Shown: one piece after another, positions 4,260 to 9,614 of the stretch
Position numbering within the stretch: position 1 is the stretch's first letter
Layout: every line of letters begins with the position of its first letter
NCBI GenBank assembly: GCA_945918815.1
Contig: CAMEIU010000080.1
Coordinates: forward strand, 1 to 9,614
From: an uncultured Clostridia bacterium
GTDB taxonomy: Bacteria > Bacillota > Clostridia > Oscillospirales > Oscillospiraceae
Length of the DNA stretch: 9,614 nt
Reading direction: 5' to 3'
The notes under the pieces: model-generated
Told to the model about the DNA's origin: nothing
What the model saw: only the letters and a program-made list of their open reading frames with translations
Database searches by the model: none
Translations under genes and position numbers: made by a program

Positions 4260-6932
4260 TTATTTGCGGATTTTTTCGCGGTAGCGGGTCAGGATTGCGG
4301 CGACCTGGGCGCGGGTGGCACTGCCGGTGGGCAGGACCTTGCCGTTGGAGCCGTTGAGGATGCCGTTCTCCGTGGCCCAGGCCATGGCGGTGACGGCCCA
4401 GTCGGAAATCTCGTTTCGGTCCGCGTACACATTCAGCACGGAGGCGTCGGCGTCAGGGCTGCCGGCATACCGCCAGAGCATGGTCACCAGCTGCTCGCGG
4501 GTGATGCTGCCGTCGGGGTTGGTTCCGTCGGAGATTCCGTTCCGCATGGCCCATTCTCTTCCCTTTTCATACCAGGTTGCGCCGCCGTCGGTGTTGACGC
4601 CGTCGAGGCGGGCCAGTACGGTCCAGAGCATGGCGCGGGTCATGGAGGATTCCGGCGCGAAGCGGTCGGCGCTAACGCCGGTCAGGAGGCCGTTTTCATG
4701 GGCGTAGACCACATCGTCATAGAACCAGTCGGTGGTCTTCACATCCGTGAAGGGCAGTCCGTTTGTACCGCTGCCGGCCAGCAAAATGGGAAGGATGGGA
4801 ATGCTGGGCTCCACATCCGTCCAGAAGGGCTTTGTCTCCACGATTCGATGGCCGTTGTAAATGCGTCCTTCGCCGGTGACTTCACCCTTGCCGATGACAT
4901 AGGCGGGAGCATTGATGATGAGGGTGCCGTTCACGATCAGGGTGCCGTCCAGGCGGACGTCCTCGGAAACGGTGACAATGACGCCCTCGGGGATGACGGA
5001 GTAGTCTCCGGCGGGGATGTCGGTCTTGCCGTCCCAGCAAACCGTGGGAACGTTATTCAGACTGTTGCGCTCCACCACCAGGTTGCGGGTGCTGCCCAGA
5101 ACGGTGGTCACGTTGACCTCGGGGCAGAAGGCGTTCCAGCCCATACCTACGATACCGCCGCCCAGGGTGATATCCGAGATGCCGGTATAGGTTATGGTGG
5201 CGGGAGAGGTGCTATAGTCGTAGCTGTACGCCTCAAAAGCCTGGGTACCGATGTACTGTAGGGAGTCGGGCAGGGTCACGGCTTCCAGAGGATCGCTCAT
5301 AAATGCCTGGGCGCCGATGTACCTGAGGCCCCCAGGCAGAGCAATGGTGGTCAGGGCAGAGCAGTTGGAGAAGGCGTTGTTCTTGAGATATGCCACACTG
5401 CCTGCTATTTGCACATTGGTCAGTGCAAGATTGTTGGACAGACCGTAGGAACCGACCAGCTTCAGACCCTCAGAGAGCACAACGCCGGTGTAACGGTTGC
5501 CGGAGAAGGCGCTGACGTTCCAGGTTTCCAGGCCGCCGGGAACCACCAGGGTGTCGGGATTCCACACGCCGCTCCACTCCAGATTATCCCAGCCGCCATA
5601 GCCGAAGGCCTGGATGCCGGTAAGGGTGGTCAGACCGGTGGGAATGTTGATATACTCCAGGGCGTGGATCTGGTCGAAGGCGCGTTCACCCACGGTGGTG
5701 ATGGTGTCAGGCAGATGGACCTCGGTGATATTGTACTTGGAGCTGAACAGCCGGTCGCCCACGGCGGCGACGGTGTAGGTGGTCTCGTCGCCCTCACAGG
5801 TGACGGTTTCCGGGATGGTCACAGAGCCGGTGACCGTGTTTTGATCATAGCCGGTGACCATGACCTCGCCGGCGGAGATGGGCATGTAGGTGATGCCGTC
5901 GATGGTGAAGGGCGCGCCGGTGTAGACCTCAAAGGGTGCGCCGTCCTTGGTCATCTGGCCCACATAGCCGCTGCGGCGGACCGCCGCGCCGGCGGTGGCG
6001 CTGCCCACATCAGGGATCACCGCCGTGACGTCGGGATGAATGAAGAAGCTGCTCATGACGGCATCGCCCACATAGGCCACATTCTTGCCGAAGCTGACGG
6101 AGCGGACATACTTGCTCCAGTAGAACACCCGGGAGCCCACATAGGTAACGCTGTCGGGGATCACAAAGTCGTAGCAGTTGGCCAGACCGGCATAGGCATA
6201 GTCGCCGATGGTGGTGACGTTGGTTCCCTCCAGGCACAGGTCCGTCAGGCCGGCGCTGTAGAACGCGCTCTTTGCAAGCTCACGGACGCTGGAGGGCAGC
6301 TCCACGGACAGTAGGGCGGAGCAGCTATAGAAGGCGTTTTCGGGAATAATGGAGACGCCGTCTTCAATTTCCACCTGAGACAGAGCGCTGCAGCTCATGT
6401 AGATGCCTTCCGTGTTCTGGGCAACCACAGGCAGCTCCGCGGAGGTCAGGCTGCTGCAGAAGGAGAAGGCACGGGAACCGACGTCCTCCAAAGCGCTGCC
6501 GAAATGGACCTCTTGGATGCCCGTAAAGGAGAAGGCTTCTTCGCCGATACACTTCAGGGTTTCAGGCAGCTGGAAGTTCACGTTGGCGCACTGATAGAAG
6601 GCGGAAGCGCCGATCTCCTCCAGGCCCTCGGGCAGGTTGATGCTGGTCACGGCGGAGTTGTACCAGGATAACTGGAAGGCTCTGTCGCCGATGACCCGGA
6701 TGGTGTCGGGCAGGGTGACGCTGGTGATCTGGCTGCACAGATAGAATGCTTTGATGCCGATGGTCGTGACGGTGTAGTCCGATTCGCCGTCGGAGACGGT
6801 TTCGGGAATCACCAGCTCTGCGGGCGCGTCGGGATAAGTGGCGGAATAGCTGCTTGCCGCATTGGGATTGGCGATCAGCTGGACCGTGTCCGCGCCGGTG
6901 ATCTTGTACCACAGGCCGTCGGCCTGTGGCAA
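4260..6932 (-). CDS. C-terminal piece of a surface protein: leucine-rich repeats plus three SLH domains
   Basis: This 890-residue frame is the 3' part of a large cell-surface protein whose 5' part lies out of frame just upstream. Its only start at 6932 is a TTG inside the preceding coding sequence, without a ribosome site, so independent translation is unlikely. Residues about 35-300 and 370-615 are BspA-type (LRR_5) repeats with units like VTLPDTIRVIGDRAF and ALPGGLRYIGAQAF; a linker around 333-365 (PFTIDGITYMPI) starts the second block. Residues 640-695 form a short beta-rich segment (GTLIVNGTLIINAPAYVIGK). Three SLH domains follow (about 728-770, 785-832, 845-885), with TDWFYDDVVYAHENGLLTG typical of the first; these anchor proteins to pyruvylated cell-wall polymer. 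It ends in a basic tail (REKIRK), as SLH proteins often do. LRR_5 blocks in secreted proteins usually mediate adhesion. The frame is free of stops over 2.6 kb. Confidence 0.8.
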   Translation of the reverse strand: MPQADGLWYKITGADTVQLIANPNAASSYSATYPDAPAELVIPETVSDGESDYTVTTIGIKAFYLCSQITSVTLPDTIRVIGDRAFQLSWYNSAVTSINLPEGLEEIGASAFYQCANVNFQLPETLKCIGEEAFSFTGIQEVHFGSALEDVGSRAFSFCSSLTSAELPVVAQNTEGIYMSCSALSQVEIEDGVSIIPENAFYSCSALLSVELPSSVRELAKSAFYSAGLTDLCLEGTNVTTIGDYAYAGLANCYDFVIPDSVTYVGSRVFYWSKYVRSVSFGKNVAYVGDAVMSSFFIHPDVTAVIPDVGSATAGAAVRRSGYVGQMTKDGAPFEVYTGAPFTIDGITYMPISAGEVMVTGYDQNTVTGSVTIPETVTCEGDETTYTVAAVGDRLFSSKYNITEVHLPDTITTVGERAFDQIHALEYINIPTGLTTLTGIQAFGYGGWDNLEWSGVWNPDTLVVPGGLETWNVSAFSGNRYTGVVLSEGLKLVGSYGLSNNLALTNVQIAGSVAYLKNNAFSNCSALTTIALPGGLRYIGAQAFMSDPLEAVTLPDSLQYIGTQAFEAYSYDYSTSPATITYTGISDITLGGGIVGMGWNAFCPEVNVTTVLGSTRNLVVERNSLNNVPTVCWDGKTDIPAGDYSVIPEGVIVTVSEDVRLDGTLIVNGTLIINAPAYVIGKGEVTGEGRIYNGHRIVETKPFWTDVEPSIPILPILLAGSGTNGLPFTDVKTTDWFYDDVVYAHENGLLTGVSADRFAPESSMTRAMLWTVLARLDGVNTDGGATWYEKGREWAMRNGISDGTNPDGSITREQLVTMLWRYAGSPDADASVLNVYADRNEISDWAVTAMAWATENGILNGSNGKVLPTGSATRAQVAAILTRYREKIRK
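6909..6929 (-). other. Frameshift site inside a perfect 9-bp palindrome
   Basis: CCACAGGCC (6909-6917) and GGCCTGTGG (6921-6929) are exact inverted repeats around GTC. On the minus strand the protease frame reads TTT GCC ACA GGC and then goes wrong, while the next domain starts GCC GAC GGC CTG TGG TAC (ADGLWY) in the other frame. Joining needs one base skipped or two restored. Restoring GC (ACA GGC GCC GAC GGC) gives a natural FATGADGLWYKI join, so loss of two bases is a plausible history. The domain on each side is otherwise in good order. Confidence 0.7.
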
Positions 6933-8155
6933 ACAGGGTGGGCTGCATCAGATAGCTGCTCTCCGGGCCGTCCTCAAAGACCACGCCGTCGGTCCAGTCG
7001 CCGCAGAAGCCCAGATAGGGCAGTACTAGGGTCACGCCGTCGGCGGGCTGGAGATAGACATAGCCCTCCACATAGTTGCCGTTGGGGAAGTTGGAGAACA
7101 GCTCCGCTTTGTAGGAAGCGCTCAGCGCCAGGGAGACGGTGACGGTGGCAGTCCCGTTGGCGGGCACGGTCACGGTTCCGTTTACGGCGTCGCCGCTGTA
7201 GGTCACGGTGAAGTCGTTCTCGTCCAGCCGCTGGGTTACGCCGTCGGAGAAGTCCACGCCGTCCTGGTTGGCGATTCCCTCGGTGAGAGAGCTGGCGGTC
7301 AGGGTGTAGGTCACGGCCTCGCCGCTGATGTTATGGACGTCAAAGGAGAAGGCGTAAGTACCGGTCTCGTTCCAGCCCAGCTCTGCCTTGGGCCACTGCA
7401 CGCCATCCTTGCCGTTGACGGACAGGTAGCCCTCGGCGGTCACGGCCTGTTCCACATCGACCAGGCCCGCGCCTTGCTGGCGGGGAGAGAACTCCGCGCC
7501 GTTATCGTTCTTACCGGGAACAGCGGTGCTCATCATCAGGCACTCGGCCATGTTCCGCAGCGCATCGGAATCCGTGACGTCCAGCTCGCTGCGGAGGTAA
7601 TTCCGCACCAGAGCCGCCACGCCGGCCATATGAGGCGTGGCCATGGAGGTGCCGCTCATGATGCCGTAGCCGCCGCCGATGACGGAGGAAATGATGTTGC
7701 CGCCGGGGGCGGAGATCTCCGGCTTCAGGGACAGGTCCGGAGCCGGGCCTGCGCTGGAGAAACTGGACATCTGGCCCGCGTCATAGGCCGGCATCACTGC
7801 CGTCCAGGGGGTCTTTTCCACATCCGCAGGGGTGTTCCAGTTGTAGTCGCTGCTGGAGGCGGGGCCGAAGGTTACAGTTCCGACGCCGTCCACAGCGGCG
7901 GCCAGGAGCTTCTCGCCGTCCTCCAGGGCGATGCCGATCATGTAGCCTCTCCAGGTACTGAAAGCCGGGGCCAATGCGCCGGAGATGTTGTTATAGATAA
8001 TCGCGCCCTTTGCGCCGTGGCTGACGGCGATGGCCAGCTTGTCCTCAAAGTTGGTCTGGCCGCGCTGGATCAGGGCCAGCTTGCCGCTGACGTTCAGACC
8101 CTCGTAGTCCTCCTCCGCGCCGACACCGGGGACCACCACATATTCATAGGTGACA

Positions 8156-8184
8156 TTGCTGGAAGGGAGATATTCTGATATAAT
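8156..8184 (+). promoter_or_regulatory. Promoter of the ArsR-type regulator
   Basis: TGATATAAT (8176-8184) is a perfect extended -10 box, with a poor -35 TTGCTG at 8156-8161 (17-base spacer). It sits at, and slightly inside, the broken 5' end of the divergent protease fragment. The leader to ATG 8261 is about 70 bases. Confidence 0.6.
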
Positions 8185-8260
8185 GGTAGCAATGGAACAC
8201 CAGCGGATCCGGCATGGCGGCGCAAGCCGTTTCACCGGACGCGCCTTGGAGGAACTTTCT

Positions 8261-9328
8261 ATGAGTATTCAGGTTTGCAGCCAATTGGAACCCGCCATGG
8301 AGACCATTCTGCTGCTGGAACGGACCGTGGCGCAGGAGAGCGGGGCGGACTTTATGGACGCCGCCATCCGAATGATCTCCGAAAAAAATCACGTCCCCCT
8401 GCCGGAGCTGGAGGCCATGACCGCACCGCTACAGGCCTTTGAAAATGACTTGCGAAGCGTTTTGCTGCCGCGGGAAGACCTGTGGGGGGACCTGTTTTAC
8501 CCCGGATCCGACCATGAGAATCGTCTGGCCTGGAGTCTGTATTTTCTCGAGCACAGCGGCACGCTGGACCAGCCCGGTCCCTTTCCGCTGCACCATCTGC
8601 TGAAGGAGGCACTGGAGGACACATCCCTTCCCGCCGAAACCGCAGCCGATCTGGGCCGCTTCCTGTCCTATCTGGAGACGCGCCCGTGCAGCGACCGGAC
8701 CAAGTGGACCATGGCCCAGGCCTGGCGGCAGCCGGAGCGTTTCTACCGGCAGTACCGGGAGACCGTCGCCCTGGCCGCGCCGGTGATCGCCCGTCACGAA
8801 GCGGCCCTGCGGCCCCTGGCCGAATCAGCCGCCCGGTGGGTGGCGCAGAGCGTCGAAGCCGACCCGGAATCGCTCTGGACGGAGCTTGGCATTTCCGTCT
8901 CCGTTCCCGGTTCCCTGGTCATCCAGCCTACAGCAATCAATATGAAGGGCATCGGTTTTATCTGGGACTCCGCCGCAAGCCCCGAGGATGCCGCCTATTT
9001 GGTGGTAGGTATTCTGCGGCAGCCCATTCAGGGCCTGATTCACCGCTGCACCTATACCAACAGCAGCGAGTTTCTGGCCGAGCGGCTGAAATCTCTCTCC
9101 GACCAGCGCAGGCTGGAAATTCTGAAAGCGCTGAAGGTCAAGCCCCGCTACGGTCAGGAGCTGGCGGAAATGCTGGGCCTGACCCCGGCTACCATCTCCC
9201 ACCATATGAACAGCCTGGTGTCCGAGGGCTTCGTGACCGTGGACCGGCAGGGCGTCCGGGGGAACTACTCCCTCAACCGGAAAAACCTGGACAGCTTTCT
9301 GCAAAGCCTGCGGGCCTCGCTTCTGTGA
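8261..9328 (+). CDS. ArsR-type winged-helix transcriptional regulator with long N-terminal region
   Basis: I place the start at 8261 because GGAGGAA (8248-8254) lies 6 bases upstream; the frame is open back to 8150, but that would begin before the promoter. The 355-residue product has an ArsR-like winged helix at its C-terminus (about 270-345): LSDQRRLEILKAL, then the helix-turn-helix ELAEMLGLTPATISHHMNSL (about 300-319), then the wing GFVTVDRQGVRGNYSL. The cysteine pairs of metal-sensing ArsR proteins are absent, so metal sensing is not supported. The first 265 residues are soluble and mostly helical and may sense a ligand or dimerise; I do not recognise them beyond a resemblance to the N-terminal regions of other long Clostridia ArsR-like proteins. 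It stands alone, divergent from a protease fragment and followed by a terminator, so its target is not evident; autoregulation is possible but no clear operator was found. Confidence 0.85.
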   Translation: MSIQVCSQLEPAMETILLLERTVAQESGADFMDAAIRMISEKNHVPLPELEAMTAPLQAFENDLRSVLLPREDLWGDLFYPGSDHENRLAWSLYFLEHSGTLDQPGPFPLHHLLKEALEDTSLPAETAADLGRFLSYLETRPCSDRTKWTMAQAWRQPERFYRQYRETVALAAPVIARHEAALRPLAESAARWVAQSVEADPESLWTELGISVSVPGSLVIQPTAINMKGIGFIWDSAASPEDAAYLVVGILRQPIQGLIHRCTYTNSSEFLAERLKSLSDQRRLEILKALKVKPRYGQELAEMLGLTPATISHHMNSLVSEGFVTVDRQGVRGNYSLNRKNLDSFLQSLRASLL

Positions 9329-9386
9329 GCACCGCAGGCATCCGTCCTGTTCGAAAATGGCAGCCTTCTCCTCCCCTGAACACACA

Positions 9387-9425
9387 AAACCCCGGGCCTG
9401 CGGCTTGCAGGTCCGGGATTTTTCT
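9387..9425. terminator. Bidirectional rho-independent terminator
   Basis: CCCGGGCCTGC (9391-9401) pairs with GCAGGTCCGGG (9407-9417) through one G-U wobble, around the loop GGCTT. On the plus strand ATTTTTCTCT follows; on the minus strand GGTTTTGTG follows. It therefore serves both the ArsR-type regulator and the convergent response regulator. Confidence 0.85.
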
Positions 9426-9614
9426 CTATTCCACCTTCATCATGCGGTAGCCGACGCCGATGTGGGTTTGGATATACTGGGGCGAGTCCGGCTCCGGCTC
9501 CAGCTTTTTGCGGAGGGTTGCCATGAACACCCGGAGGGACGCCACGTCGTTGTCCCAGCTGCGGCCCCAGATGTTCTGGGTGATGTAGGTGTGGGTCAGC
9601 ACCTTGCCCACGTT
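9426..9614 (-). CDS. OmpR/KdpE-type response regulator, C-terminal DNA-binding part (partial)
   Basis: Only the last 62 residues are in the window; the gene runs off the right edge and the receiver domain is not visible. What is seen is the end of an OmpR/PhoB-type winged helix: NVGKVLTHTYITQNIWG, then LRVFMATLRKKLE (recognition helix), then QTHIGVGYRM (wing hairpin), ending MKVE. The wording is closer to KdpE, the potassium-responsive regulator (family pattern GKVLTHRQLL, YMGHLRQKLE, TETGIGYRF), than to PhoB or OmpR, but 62 residues do not settle this. In the KdpE case a KdpD kinase and a kdp transporter would be expected beyond the edge. It shares a terminator with the converging regulator. 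Confidence 0.9.
   Translation of the reverse strand, partial: NVGKVLTHTYITQNIWGRSWDNDVASLRVFMATLRKKLEPEPDSPQYIQTHIGVGYRMMKVE

Larger units (their letters stand above)
6562..8235 (-). pseudogene. Truncated and frameshifted S8 subtilisin-like surface protease (5' piece)
   Basis: Homology runs from about 8160 down to about 6922; beyond that the frame continues 119 residues out of register to a stop at 6562. Numbering from the GTG at 8235: a PA domain (about 27-125, with VSGKLALIQRG and GAKGAIIYNN), then the end of the subtilase domain with GTSMATPHMAGVAALV holding catalytic Ser197, then an Fn3-like domain (about 285-405, ending LPYLGFCGDWTDG). This matches lactocepin/C5a-peptidase-type proteases. 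The signal peptide, prodomain, catalytic Asp and His and oxyanion Asn, all normally before the PA domain, are missing. No ribosome site precedes the GTG, and residues 1-24 look like back-translated promoter DNA of the divergent regulator. Reading should pass at about 6921 into the LRR-SLH frame (4260-6932), giving one protein. It cannot be an active protease as it stands. Confidence 0.8.

Noticed and set aside
4245..6314. Long plus-strand open frames (4245-5261 and 5409-6314) opposite the LRR-SLH region
   Set aside because: They are rich in Gly, Val, Ala, Asp and His with no domain-like pattern, lack ribosome sites and lie exactly opposite a coding sequence with clear LRR and SLH motifs. They are antisense shadows of GC-rich codons.
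6905..6935. Programmed ribosomal frameshifting at the protease/LRR join
   Set aside because: The join needs a +1 (or -2) shift; no slippery heptamer or slow-codon/stop arrangement is visible, and the hairpin overlaps the shift point rather than lying downstream. The gene is also missing its start, so a working recoding site is unlikely.
7333..8178. Plus-strand 281-residue open frame opposite the protease fragment
   Set aside because: It has no recognisable domain and no ribosome site; the minus strand carries the subtilase Ser motif and PA domain.
8150..8260. Start of the ArsR-type gene at 8150 or other upstream codons
   Set aside because: They precede or overlap the TATAAT at 8179-8184 and lack a ribosome site; ATG 8261 has GGAGGAA at the right distance.

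Overview
The window looks like a piece of a GC-rich Clostridia genome (Bacillota, most like gut Oscillospiraceae such as the Flavonifractor/Lawsonibacter group). This is inferred from the strong AGGAGG-type ribosome sites, TATAAT promoters, an isolated EutH permease, and a secreted protease carrying BspA-type leucine-rich repeats and S-layer homology (SLH) domains. No rRNA, tRNA, CRISPR array, transposase, integrase or phage gene was found.

Layout. Bases 1-256 are intergenic, with a long perfect hairpin and a promoter. Bases 257-1257 hold a two-gene operon with an ATGA overlap: an unrecognised 183-residue protein with a possible ADP-ribosyltransferase-like pattern, then a GAF-type free methionine-(R)-sulfoxide reductase with all three family cysteines. 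Bases 1258-1620 hold three copies of a short palindromic repeat and an extended -10 promoter. Bases 1621-3947 hold a second coupled pair: an M24 (Xaa-Pro type) metallopeptidase and an EutH-type permease, with no other eut gene in view. Bases 3948-4259 hold another copy of the repeat and a strong hairpin terminator between convergent genes.

Minus strand, 8160 down to 4260: remains of one very large cell-surface protein, in the order subtilisin-like S8 protease with PA domain, Fn3-like domain, leucine-rich repeats, three SLH domains. It has lost its 5' end (signal peptide, catalytic Asp and His) and is split by a frameshift lying inside a perfect 9-bp palindrome. The rest of the frame is open, so the damage looks recent, or the sequence is a silent donor, or the assembly is wrong here. 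Just beyond the broken 5' end, pointing the other way, is an ArsR-type winged-helix regulator (8261-9328) with a long N-terminal region. A bidirectional terminator separates it from the 3' end of an OmpR/KdpE-type response regulator that runs off the right edge on the minus strand.

Taken together: a small redox-repair operon, a peptide/amine operon, a decayed surface protease and two regulators. I do not see a convincing new multi-gene system. The points most worth a second look are the palindrome-associated frameshift with the truncated protease, the peptidase-EutH pairing with its altered metal-ligand motif, and the unknown protein coupled to the methionine sulfoxide reductase.
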